IMG/VR virus record: IMGVR_UViG_3300020428_000039
Span: 1 to 35,036 of that record
Length of the DNA: 35,036 nt
Direction: 5' to 3' (one strand)
DNA from: a virus
Shown: positions 16,801 to 24,935 of the stretch, one piece after another
How the letters are laid out: each line of letters opens with the position of its first letter
Position numbering within the stretch: position 1 is the first letter of the stretch
Program-made: the position numbers and the translations under genes
The notes under the pieces: model-generated
Databases searched by the model: none
What the model was told of the DNA's origin: nothing
The model's input: the letters and a program-made list of their open reading frames with translations, nothing else

Positions 16801-19800
16801 CGTCTAATAGACTAATTTTTTCTCCGTCTCCTGTTAAAGGCCAATAGTGACGAAGACCTAAATCTTTTGGAGGAGTAGGCGCTTCTTGATCCTGGGCTGT
16901 TAAAAAGGATTTAAATTTATAGCCTGTAGATTCTTTCCAAACTGCTGCAATAATTAAATCTTTCTTTGTATCTGGGCGATATTTTATTCGCTGATAAAAC
17001 GAAAAACCACTTGTTACAACAAGTGCAGGACTTTCTAGCTCTAATGAATCATTTGAATTAATTTTTGCCACTTTACCAACAACATAATTTGTAAAAAGAT
17101 CTCCAGAAGAGCCATGAGGTTGCCATGCTCTTTTTATAATATCTCCCGGCTGTAACTCTGTAAGAAAAGCTGAACCACCATAGCTAGAATTAAAAATATT
17201 ATTTGCATCCCCTTTTACAGTTGTACTTCCCTTTGTAACAACTATTGTTCCACTATTTCTGGTGCCGTTACCGTTTTGCCCATTGCTATATGTATCAACA
17301 CCTCCCCAAGCTTGACTTGAACCAGCACTTATTGTTGTACCTCCATCAATTGCATCAAACCAAAATGAAATATTTGGATGACTAGTATCAAATTTAATAA
17401 GTTTTAATTTATCCGTTGAAGAACTTTGATCTAATACTAAATAGTGTACACTTTGTTCAAAATCACTACTAAAAGTAGGTGTGGAAATAGTTGGTAGTCC
17501 ACTAATATCTTGACTCCAATTAGTAGTAGTAAATGTAGTATTAGAAATTGGTTCTACTTTATCATTTGTTGTTCTAACTTCCCAACTTGTTCGATCAAAC
17601 TCAATTCTATTCAAATCACTATTAATCACTAACTCTGCATCTGATTTTCCGTTTATTGGAATTAAATTTGCTGTAGGTGTATCTATAGTAGGTTGAGGTA
17701 GCTGATCGGCGGTTAGTATAAAATTATAATATACAGTTTCTGATCTATTATTACTTTCGGTTGAATTAGTTCTTAAACTAATAGAATACTTTCCGACTAT
17801 AGGGTCTATTTTCAAATCTAGTGACGAAACACTGGCATGGATCGCTTCGTCATCTATAAAAATCATTCCATTTTCTGCAGCAGTTAGACTAAAACTTTTA
17901 GTATTAGTATATACGGGTCTTGTCCAAGATAGCCGCAAGGCTACATTCGTGCCTCGTATTATTTGATGAGATAAATTAGTGGGAGGAGGAACAATATCAG
18001 TTGCTCTAGGGGGTCTATACAAGCCATCATCCGTTGCAGTTGAAAAGTTTTCTTCAATTGTTGAAAATTTTTCGTTATAATGTTCTACAGCTCGTATTAA
18101 AAAATTATTTTTACTATCTTCACTTATTGCAATAATATTATAAGGTTTTGTAGCTGTCGTAGGGGCTGATCCTGAGTAGTTCTCTGAAACTATCCAAACT
18201 GTTTCTGCTTCCGGATTATTAACAAAATCGCTACTAACAGTTATTGAAGTTAGGGTAGCAACTGCAGGACTACCGGAGAAGGATATTCCACTCTTATTTA
18301 AAGGTTGTTGCTCAACTCTTGTATGCTCAGACCAGCTAAGATTTAAAGGAACAGTACTGTTTTGTGTCTCTTTTGCGTTATAGGAATGTTCTTCTAAAGT
18401 AAGCGATTGAGAACTTGAAGGATAATTACCACTTGAATCCGGAATAAATGCTTTTTCTATAAAGTCTCCTCGACTATAAGTAACTCCAGCAATTGTAGCA
18501 GAATCTTGAGCAAGAAATGCTCCAGGCTGAACATGAACAGTACTTACTGTATAAGTATATGCGTTATCGTCTCGAATAGTAATTCCTGAGTCTAATAAAA
18601 GTGTTGTTTTTGTTGAGCCACTTTTTAATCGTCCACTCCATCTTGTACCATGGCGTGCAGAATCTTGAATGTTTATAATATCGCCTGGACGTAAAAAAGA
18701 TGCATTAATTCCTGTACTAAATGAAACAACTTCTGTATTATTAAGAGCTGTCCAAAGTTTCCATCGTCCAAATCGAGTTGCTTGTCCTTGACTTGTACAC
18801 CCAAAAGCTTCTGCTTGTCGACGAATAACTCTACCTGTTTCTATGATATTATCTCTATCTTCTACAATTAATACTTCTCGTTGCCAGTTATTATCAGGAT
18901 TAATCCAAGTAACTAAAAATTGATTTGTTCTTGTTTTGTCACCTGCTGTTTGATAGCTAAAGTTACCGTCAATAACATTTGCTTTAGAAAAGTTATAAAC
19001 TGGATCTTTTGCTTGATCAATAACTGGATGAACTTGACCGTCAATTAAATAAATAAGACCTCTAAAAATAGTAGCCATATCCTTAAGAACTTTATAAGCA
19101 TCTGAAGCTTTTGTAAGGTATAAATTTGCTCTAAAACGGGGTTCAGTACCACCATTTCCATCAGGAACCATTTCATCACAGTATCGTGCAATTCTGTATA
19201 AAGCGAATTTATCTATGTCTTGTTGCTCTAAAAAATCTCCTAGACCATATCTATCATTTAATAGTATGTCGTAATAAATCCATGCTGGATTTGCAGTATA
19301 AACTTTTTGGTCTCTAAAATTTCCGTCCCAAGGCACATAGAGGGTACTGTTTGTGTCGCCAGTAGTAACATTTCTTCTATATTCAGGTATTCCATTGCCT
19401 GACTCTAGTTCTGTAATATAGTTTGAGGGCACAAGTACTTTCATACCCAAACACTCATATGTTCGTTTTGGAAGTTTGCCAAAGTCTTTTGAATTAAATC
19501 CTATTCTTGCGTATGCAGTATAAGGATAAGTTAAATGTTCTGTAAAATATGCAGTAACACCTGTAATAGCAGAACTTGCATTTATCATTCCATTATCAGA
19601 ATCACCTACTTCATCACTACTAGTTCCAATAGCGCTTCCAGAATGAGGAGTAATACGACCAATTATAACTTTAAAGTCTGTAAAAGGTCTGAATTGTTTT
19701 AACGGAATTGTCATTTGAAACGACACACCATCAATTCCGCTTCCTGCATGAACAAGTTCATCTGTAATAAGTAACTCATTACCAAAATTTGCAGAACTTT

Positions 19801-21544
19801 CTGTTTTTAGTGCTATTTTAACGTGATATCTAGCAAATTGAACTTTTAACTCGTTATCTGTACCTCTTCCGTATAATCCATTTGGGTAAGAAATATTAAT
19901 TCGTACCCCATCAATCTCTCTCATTTGTGCTGAACTTAAATTAAATCCATCACTTGAAAGTCCCTGTATAACACTTGGTGCGACAGAACCAGACTGGCTA
20001 GAGTAAGTGGACTGAGTGAGAGCAACTGCAAGAGTAGGTCTTTTAGAGATAGCATCTGTAACAGGTCCTCCCCAATTAAGTCTTGATTGCGTCCGAGTAC
20101 CAGGTTTAAAGCCAACTCCAACACTTCTATATTTTGCACCAACAACATTGTCTAACTCTAAGTCACTTTTTGAAGGGTTTGGACGCTCAAAAAATCTAAA
20201 ATTACATTGTTGAGTAGTTCCTGACCAATTACTTTCTAATTGAAAATAGGTAAGTTCATTTAACTTATAACTAGCTGGGGCAAAAAATTGTGTACCTCCA
20301 AAAGTTGTGTATGCAGTATCTGGGCCTGTGCTATTGTCTCCTGTTTTTCTCCATTTCCAAGTAAAAAAATCGTCTCTAGATCCTTGGGTATAAATAACTA
20401 CAAACGGATAATAAACTCCTGCTTTTAAGTCTATGGGAACACTTTCTTCTTCCGCCTGCTCACCATAGCTTCCAAGGCCATTACGAAGTCCACCCAATAT
20501 TAAGTGAGATTGTAGGGAAAGACTGGTACTGGTCGCAACAGCCGCTTCAAGAGCAGGCTGCCCTATCCACATTCCATTGCCATCATCGCTGTGCGATTTA
20601 AATTGATAATATCCACTTGTTGCAGGTTTAAAATAGCCTATCCATTTAATAGAGTAATATTCGTCACCATCTACTTCTGTAGGAATCGCAATAGAGGTAA
20701 CATTAGCTTTTGCATAAGGAGAGCCTGCATTATCTCCCATATATCGAACATATCCGCTTAGAAGACGTCCATCCTTTACATCCTGTTCTGTAGTATTATA
20801 AGACTTATCGATATATCTAGTTACTTTGCCAGACTCTAAACCTGTACCCGCTCCTGCTCGACCATTAGATGTTATTTTTAAAACAGCATCAGCACGAATG
20901 TTATAAGTAAAACCGTCCTTTTTTCCTAAATCTGTAGCTGGTGCATCATATAGGCCAGCTACCCAAGTAGCTCGTGTACTGCTTTCTACTGAAAGTATTC
21001 GACCTACATATCGTTCTGTTTCTCCCTCTGTACCTGTAAGTTTATAATTAATTTCAATAGGTGAAATAAGTTCAGGTTTTACACCGTCACCATTATTTGC
21101 AGGGTTTATTGGACTTATCATATCAGTCGTAAAGAAAGACGAAGAGGTTGTTATAGTGTGTTCACCGCTGTCGGGGTTACATGGGTAAATGGTAATATTT
21201 GCTGCAGAGCCATGTGCTCCGTTTGCAACAAGAAAGGTAGTTTTATTTTCTCCAACAATAACCGCAAGAGTATCATCTGGAATGTTTGACATGGAAACAT
21301 TAGAGGAACCAGAAGTTAATGTTACTTTTGTATCGTCAGTTCCTTCAAATCGAACTGGCCCGCTTGGTGTTCGCCGTCCAAAATTATTTCCTGGAATTAA
21401 TCTATCATCGTTTAAAAAGATAGATGCTTCTGCCTGAGCAAGACCTTCTATTTCTCCTTCTGAAATTAAATCCGTGACGACAACGTCTTGCGACTGTGTT
21501 CCAATCCTCTGATCTATAAATTCAATTTCTCTTGTTTCAGTCAT
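13820..21544 (-). CDS. J: J-like tail tip / host specificity protein (2574 residues)
   Basis: The central tail tip protein, more than twice the size of lambda J. The N-terminus (DQRIGTQSQDVVVTDLISEGEIEGL) and the core at about 740-970 (YDILLNDRYGLGDFL, VLKDMATIFRGLIYLIDGQ, WINPDNNWQREV, RPGDIINIQDS) are typical of J proteins. Between them, about 250-410, is a PA14/GLEYA-like module (SIKWIGYFKPATSGYYQF, SDDGNGMWIG), a probable glycan-binding beta-sandwich. After fibronectin-like stretches (about 1180-1330) comes a LamG / concanavalin-like module at about 1556-1845 (LRHYWPLTGDG, WHHVGMSYDGTTLKYYLDG, GKLEEFRLYN). Residues 1850-2350 are fibre-like, including GGLAYNNSSGIFTYTP and GGALSYNNSSGVFTFTP modules. 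The last 220 residues are an unrecognised, probably receptor-facing domain. It starts 5 bases after the gpI-like gene, completing the L-K-I-J order. Confidence 0.93.
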   Translation of the reverse strand: MTETREIEFIDQRIGTQSQDVVVTDLISEGEIEGLAQAEASIFLNDDRLIPGNNFGRRTPSGPVRFEGTDDTKVTLTSGSSNVSMSNIPDDTLAVIVGENKTTFLVANGAHGSAANITIYPCNPDSGEHTITTSSSFFTTDMISPINPANNGDGVKPELISPIEINYKLTGTEGETERYVGRILSVESSTRATWVAGLYDAPATDLGKKDGFTYNIRADAVLKITSNGRAGAGTGLESGKVTRYIDKSYNTTEQDVKDGRLLSGYVRYMGDNAGSPYAKANVTSIAIPTEVDGDEYYSIKWIGYFKPATSGYYQFKSHSDDGNGMWIGQPALEAAVATSTSLSLQSHLILGGLRNGLGSYGEQAEEESVPIDLKAGVYYPFVVIYTQGSRDDFFTWKWRKTGDNSTGPDTAYTTFGGTQFFAPASYKLNELTYFQLESNWSGTTQQCNFRFFERPNPSKSDLELDNVVGAKYRSVGVGFKPGTRTQSRLNWGGPVTDAISKRPTLAVALTQSTYSSQSGSVAPSVIQGLSSDGFNLSSAQMREIDGVRINISYPNGLYGRGTDNELKVQFARYHVKIALKTESSANFGNELLITDELVHAGSGIDGVSFQMTIPLKQFRPFTDFKVIIGRITPHSGSAIGTSSDEVGDSDNGMINASSAITGVTAYFTEHLTYPYTAYARIGFNSKDFGKLPKRTYECLGMKVLVPSNYITELESGNGIPEYRRNVTTGDTNSTLYVPWDGNFRDQKVYTANPAWIYYDILLNDRYGLGDFLEQQDIDKFALYRIARYCDEMVPDGNGGTEPRFRANLYLTKASDAYKVLKDMATIFRGLIYLIDGQVHPVIDQAKDPVYNFSKANVIDGNFSYQTAGDKTRTNQFLVTWINPDNNWQREVLIVEDRDNIIETGRVIRRQAEAFGCTSQGQATRFGRWKLWTALNNTEVVSFSTGINASFLRPGDIINIQDSARHGTRWSGRLKSGSTKTTLLLDSGITIRDDNAYTYTVSTVHVQPGAFLAQDSATIAGVTYSRGDFIEKAFIPDSSGNYPSSSQSLTLEEHSYNAKETQNSTVPLNLSWSEHTRVEQQPLNKSGISFSGSPAVATLTSITVSSDFVNNPEAETVWIVSENYSGSAPTTATKPYNIIAISEDSKNNFLIRAVEHYNEKFSTIEENFSTATDDGLYRPPRATDIVPPPTNLSHQIIRGTNVALRLSWTRPVYTNTKSFSLTAAENGMIFIDDEAIHASVSSLDLKIDPIVGKYSISLRTNSTESNNRSETVYYNFILTADQLPQPTIDTPTANLIPINGKSDAELVINSDLNRIEFDRTSWEVRTTNDKVEPISNTTFTTTNWSQDISGLPTISTPTFSSDFEQSVHYLVLDQSSSTDKLKLIKFDTSHPNISFWFDAIDGGTTISAGSSQAWGGVDTYSNGQNGNGTRNSGTIVVTKGSTTVKGDANNIFNSSYGGSAFLTELQPGDIIKRAWQPHGSSGDLFTNYVVGKVAKINSNDSLELESPALVVTSGFSFYQRIKYRPDTKKDLIIAAVWKESTGYKFKSFLTAQDQEAPTPPKDLGLRHYWPLTGDGEKISLLDAALTGSPAIIGGGRKAGDLVTITMDNYYALGDTRPNPVSNSGIGSGAVPDYGIDTKDSITGTGSYFTNRENALKLIGDYYMDLNTTDTSGPGVNGAWAAFIWFKSTTGQSTGHLNADIMSRDAANFWEIQLDQNSTPQGPNSNLQDLKFFSGGGSSASSLAFTLSDEVVLQKWHHVGMSYDGTTLKYYLDGKVRNSSTTAYQPQSASASLTVGGLNHDGGTPASFATAVQESTTHNFTGKLEEFRLYNHAPSDAQVRNLYKNAALIHPAIQLDPVAISSVGKQTVGTGNNSFTTDGEDATYRAWAGDQDAATAPYAVKKEGNLELKSSQSHSLNLTHASSTLSLSDDAITADKVGGGTLDTSDVTIPSGKALTVSAGTLSVTNGTLNLGSSATTIVGGATRTDGKIDGDGVRGGRITFDNGVANQGIRGINTDATIDYMNLDVTSGYTLDVKSGGTFEISSGSTVKIGTGTDTTGLIPVGALKNDSHAIDISGTAADATILETTRYIAGQAFNGSQNVAVDLGDLANVTEFNKADGKVLKWSASNSRWEPAADLVGSGSGGIQLSDLSVGAEASAAGDGGLAYNNSSGIFTYTPPLNITGNAATATTLETARNFTVGSTNHTFNGAANVDLTEAVRDLVAGFIVGGTNVTATHDDSGNTLTLAASGSGGSGIALTDLSATGGTNATGGALSYNNSSGVFTFTPVTDITGNAATATALATGRDIALTGLITGTASGFDGTANASITTAIANDAISGDKIHGGNISDATITNSPLINTSSDGTSANWKAAYDAVFASHTAFSNGSCFAYTGSVYGTGTSPTVATGTNLAQVYGWYQVLHKTVHFAVRVKFPSDYAPGTDPQQYLMIRFPSSMPLAHANLLDDSLGFVWEHLISGSYRAEGYASYGNRTYTYNNLHGAILQNSRDMFMAGNLVQINESTGAMNHVDSPNIDNAYADVSGTPNASTSHRLNANPDRVARQLIKTSCQMMFAGSYLSQ

Positions 21545-21549
21545 CTTAT

Positions 21550-22194
21550 CTATACTCTCTCATAAAGAATCATATCAATATCATTTAACGGATTTACTGC
21601 CGCCATTTTATTCTGACCACTATTTCCTGTTGTTCCCTGTGTTGCAGCACCTTCAAAAGATGCATCTACTGATAAGGGCAGTCCTGGCACTCGTAAATTA
21701 CCATACAATACTGGAACAGGTGCTCCCTCTTTAATATTTTGTTGACCACCATCAAAAAGATAATTTCTATTTTCTTCTTCATCATCAACTGCCGGATCTG
21801 GCATCATCATTTCAGCCATACCATAATTAGCTAATATTGTACCAACTACTAATATAACTTTTCCCAATGTTCCGCCTATAATAAGACCTGCAACCATCAT
21901 AGCAGCACCTACAACTGCTTTTACTGCTCCTGAGCTTCCGGCAGGAACAATAAAAAGAGTAATATTTTTAAGATCTTTGTTCATTGCAACATCTTCTTCG
22001 GAAAGATACTCGCCATCGTCCGTTTCCCATGCAAAATTAATTCCTTTTTCTGCGCACTCGATTAAATAATTTCTAAATGAAGGTTCATTTGCTTGTATAC
22101 ATTTTATAAAATCTAAATAATTATTTGCATTTACAGAATAGCAAGAACCAAAACGCTCTCCTAGATTACCTTGTAAGTAAATATTACACTGCAT
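21550..22194 (-). CDS. I: Tail assembly protein, lambda gpI-like
   Basis: A 214-residue homologue of lambda tail assembly protein I, needed to form the tail tip. The N-terminal 85 residues hold a ubiquitin-like domain (IYLQGNLGERFG...). A Gly/Ala/Val-rich hydrophobic stretch follows at about 88-130. The segment NYLFDGGQQN then GAPVPVLYGNLRVPG at about 152-180 is the hallmark of this family. The ATG lies inside the 3' end of the gpK-like gene (11-base overlap), and J begins 5 bases after its stop. The hydrophobic region could look like membrane segments but is usual here. Role inferred from family and order. Confidence 0.85.
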   Translation of the reverse strand: MQCNIYLQGNLGERFGSCYSVNANNYLDFIKCIQANEPSFRNYLIECAEKGINFAWETDDGEYLSEEDVAMNKDLKNITLFIVPAGSSGAVKAVVGAAMMVAGLIIGGTLGKVILVVGTILANYGMAEMMMPDPAVDDEEENRNYLFDGGQQNIKEGAPVPVLYGNLRVPGLPLSVDASFEGAATQGTTGNSGQNKMAAVNPLNDIDMILYERV

Positions 22195-22879
22195 ATCGAT
22201 AAACTCCTGTTATATACTTGTGCCAAGTTGGATATAAATTTTCTCTGCAGGAAAGACGATTTGCTGCATGATGGTAAAATAAATCATTTCCAATATATAC
22301 TCCACAATGATTTGGAACCATTGAGTATACATTGAAAAGTAACATATCATTCTCTTTCATATTATCTTGAACTTTTTCAAAACTCCATTCATTAATATAG
22401 TCAGTAAAATAATCCAAATTTTTAGTCCACCAATTATCTTCAAATGCTAATCTAGGATTAACAACTAATCCTGTAGACATATAATAGTCTCTTACTGCTT
22501 CAAAACAATCTTGAACTCCAAATTTATACTCTCTTCCATACAAAGGTTTTTCTTTTTTATCTGGATGAAGTAAATACATTTCCATTTCCGGATAACTAAA
22601 TATGTAATAAGGTATTCCTAGAGCATTACAGTTATCAATATCTACCTGACTAGGCTCTGGAGAGGAATCTGGATGACTATGTACAATTCCTGTAATATCA
22701 TACTGCTTTGCTATTGAAATATACTCTTTTGAGTCAAAAATAAAATTTTCTTTTTCTTCTGCTTTATTTTTACAAGGAATCCATTTTAACTTTCCTTTTT
22801 CTACAACCAAAAGACCACAACCCTCACGAGGATACTCTTCTCTAAAATGTTCTTCTATATCTGTAATAAATTTAATCAT
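22184..22879 (-). CDS. K: Tail assembly protein gpK-like: JAMM peptidase plus NlpC/P60 domain
   Basis: A 231-residue two-domain hydrolase. Residues 1-110 form a JAB1/MPN domain with a complete JAMM zinc motif: E19, then H67-x-H69-P, S77 and D80 (HSHPDSSPEPSQVD). Residues 115-231 form an NlpC/P60 domain with catalytic C125 (GVQDCFEAVRDYY) and H191 (NHCGVYIGNDLFYHH). Lambda gpK has the same arrangement and acts in tail tip assembly; the NlpC/P60 half may cut peptidoglycan. The ATG overlaps the stop of L by four bases (ATGA) and the 3' end overlaps I by 11 bases. Both active sites look intact. Confidence 0.92.
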   Translation of the reverse strand: MIKFITDIEEHFREEYPREGCGLLVVEKGKLKWIPCKNKAEEKENFIFDSKEYISIAKQYDITGIVHSHPDSSPEPSQVDIDNCNALGIPYYIFSYPEMEMYLLHPDKKEKPLYGREYKFGVQDCFEAVRDYYMSTGLVVNPRLAFEDNWWTKNLDYFTDYINEWSFEKVQDNMKENDMLLFNVYSMVPNHCGVYIGNDLFYHHAANRLSCRENLYPTWHKYITGVYRYAV

Positions 22880-24564
22880 TTAAATTTGATCGCTGCAGGA
22901 TATGCTCCAAAAGGTAATGCTGCTTGATTATAAACTTCTGACGAAGGTGCTTGATGACTAGAGCCTCTATATTGAGGAATGGCACCATATCTAATTTTAC
23001 AAGATCTTAATGTTTTTCCACAAATATCTCCACGGCTCCAATATCTACTGCTATTTTTCGGTAAGTTTGTAAAACTACTTGTATGTGCAATGGTTGCTAT
23101 CCAAACTGTTCTATGGTCTAATTCTTCTACCGTTCCATCTCCGCTGAGAGCAGCAATTGCAGTACTATTTCCAGTACATGTCCACTCAGCATAAGGTGCA
23201 TTATCTCCGCCAATACTTGAATAATTAGTAGCGTCTTGACTTTCATCAACAGGTAGTGTTCTATATTTTTTTCCTGTAGTTATTAATTTTCTGCTTATTC
23301 TTAGTCCAAATCTTTTATAATCTCCTACTGCAATTGTTTGTGCTTTCTGCCACTCTGACCAAACAAAAACTTGGGTCCAATAAGGCTTTCCTGCATTTGT
23401 TAAAGGGTCATTATTTGTATTCGCATTATTTCTACTTCTCCAGTACGAATAAGCTCCTGCAGAGCCAGTTCTTGCATATGCAGGCTCTGTATCATTGTCT
23501 CGACCACTACTATATGTTTGACTTGCATTCCAATCAATATACTTTACATCTCCAACAACGTTATTGCCAAATAAACTTGCAGCAACAAGAGGAGTATCAT
23601 CTTTGTCAAAATAAAAATTATGAAGAGTACCTGTTGTAGAATTTAGTCGAATAAATCCCGTATCAGCAATATGTGCAGGAACACTTGCAAAACTATGTGT
23701 TGTTCCATCAACATCAATAATTGGAATTTTAATTTCTGTATTTGTTGTTTGTTCAATTTCAAACACTTTTCCATTTAAAGAGTAGTTACTGCCTCCATTT
23801 ATACGTCCAAATGTTACATACTGATTAGCGGCAAAGCCGTGATTATTTCCTACAGCAATTACATACTGATCAGGTGACGTACTCTCAGTAATAGTCTGAA
23901 TTTGCCGTTGTACTATATCACGATATAATCCATCTAATTCCCAATGACAAGCTCCTTTTCGAGGCGTATGATTAAATCCTTGATAAATCCATGAACAGTA
24001 CTTGCCAATAATTTCTCGACGAGGAAGTGTTATTCCTTCTAAATCGTAAGGTGCAACTAACTCATAAGCAACTAATTCTGCAGTTTCGCTACTTATTCTA
24101 TCAATTTTATAACTATGAACTGGAAACTCTATTGGAGGAGCTGTGTTACTACCAGTAGCCAACTGATCTTTAAAAGTTCTTCTTCGTATAATTTTGCATC
24201 GAATTAAGTCTTCGTTTGAGTATTCACCAAGTGCTCCACGAAATATATTACTTAAATTTGCAACTGTTAAACTTGGTCTTGGAGTTACTCCTTCTGCTTC
24301 TGAGGCAATTCCTGTGATATTCATAGGTAACGGAATATATGTTCGAAGTTCGTAGTTTCCCGTCAAAGGATCTTGTTCACGATCTCTAAAAGTTACGCTT
24401 CCATGACTACCTCCAGAATCAAGAGTTCCCGCATGAAAATAAATACGACTAAATTCTGTAGAAAGATGATCTGGAAGTTCTAAAATAAAAAGCTCTACTA
24501 ACTCTGAACCTGCTCCTCCTGCATCTTGCTTTTGTAAGTCACTTGCTATTACATTGTTTGTCAT
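22876..24564 (-). CDS. L: Minor tail protein gpL-like with expanded central insertion
   Basis: A 562-residue homologue of lambda minor tail protein L (232 residues), which binds an iron-sulphur cluster through cysteines in its C-terminal domain. The N-terminal part (SELVELFILELPDHLSTEFSR) and residues 80-210 fit the family. Candidate cluster ligands are C190 (KYCSWIYQG), C206 (KGACHWE), C515 (GDICGK) and C522 (LRSCKIRYG), with the usual LPFGAYPA ending. About 309 residues lie between the second and third cysteines, much more than in lambda; this insertion (about 220-500) is beta-rich with many aromatic and Asn residues. C123 and C463 are extra. The gene overlaps both M and K by ATGA. Confidence 0.88.
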   Translation of the reverse strand: MTNNVIASDLQKQDAGGAGSELVELFILELPDHLSTEFSRIYFHAGTLDSGGSHGSVTFRDREQDPLTGNYELRTYIPLPMNITGIASEAEGVTPRPSLTVANLSNIFRGALGEYSNEDLIRCKIIRRRTFKDQLATGSNTAPPIEFPVHSYKIDRISSETAELVAYELVAPYDLEGITLPRREIIGKYCSWIYQGFNHTPRKGACHWELDGLYRDIVQRQIQTITESTSPDQYVIAVGNNHGFAANQYVTFGRINGGSNYSLNGKVFEIEQTTNTEIKIPIIDVDGTTHSFASVPAHIADTGFIRLNSTTGTLHNFYFDKDDTPLVAASLFGNNVVGDVKYIDWNASQTYSSGRDNDTEPAYARTGSAGAYSYWRSRNNANTNNDPLTNAGKPYWTQVFVWSEWQKAQTIAVGDYKRFGLRISRKLITTGKKYRTLPVDESQDATNYSSIGGDNAPYAEWTCTGNSTAIAALSGDGTVEELDHRTVWIATIAHTSSFTNLPKNSSRYWSRGDICGKTLRSCKIRYGAIPQYRGSSHQAPSSEVYNQAALPFGAYPAAIKFK

Positions 24565-24935
24565 GGCTCAAAAACTCTTCTAAATGTTGCAGTTGCGCTC
24601 CAGTATTCATCATAATCAAATACATGAGAATATGTGTCACAAACTACCTTAATTGCTAATTCACCTCCTCCTGCTGCAGAATCAGGTACAGTAAAAGTAA
24701 AATTATCTGTACCTGCTTTTGAGTCAAGAAAATCTATAATTTTGTCAATTTCTGCTTTTGGTCTTCTTGAAAAATTAACAGTATATATTTCATTTACATT
24801 ATTTATTCCATCTCGAACTCGAAGCTCGTAGCCATCTCCATACTGTGCTAAAAGTACTTTGGGCTTACTGCTTTTTCTCATGCCTTTGTCAGGTATTCTA
24901 TTTACACTGTCTAAAGTTACAAAGCCTATCGCCAT
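24561..24935 (-). CDS. M: Minor tail protein gpM-like
   Basis: A 124-residue member of the phage minor tail protein M family, which joins the tape measure/tail tip complex to the tube. Diagnostic features are LLAQYGDGYELRVRDGINN at about 29-47, the NFSRRPKAEIDKIIDFL helix, and the ending CDTYSHVFDYDEYWSATATFRRVFEP. Length is usual for the family. The start codon shares one base with the tape measure stop (TAATG), and the stop overlaps the start of L (ATGA). Position between H and L agrees with the lambda order. Confidence 0.92.
   Translation of the reverse strand: MAIGFVTLDSVNRIPDKGMRKSSKPKVLLAQYGDGYELRVRDGINNVNEIYTVNFSRRPKAEIDKIIDFLDSKAGTDNFTFTVPDSAAGGGELAIKVVCDTYSHVFDYDEYWSATATFRRVFEP

Noticed and set aside
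21800-21935. Integral membrane protein, because of the hydrophobic stretch
   Set aside because: The Gly/Ala/Val-rich segment is usual for gpI-like tail assembly proteins, and the flanking motifs and gene order fit that family.
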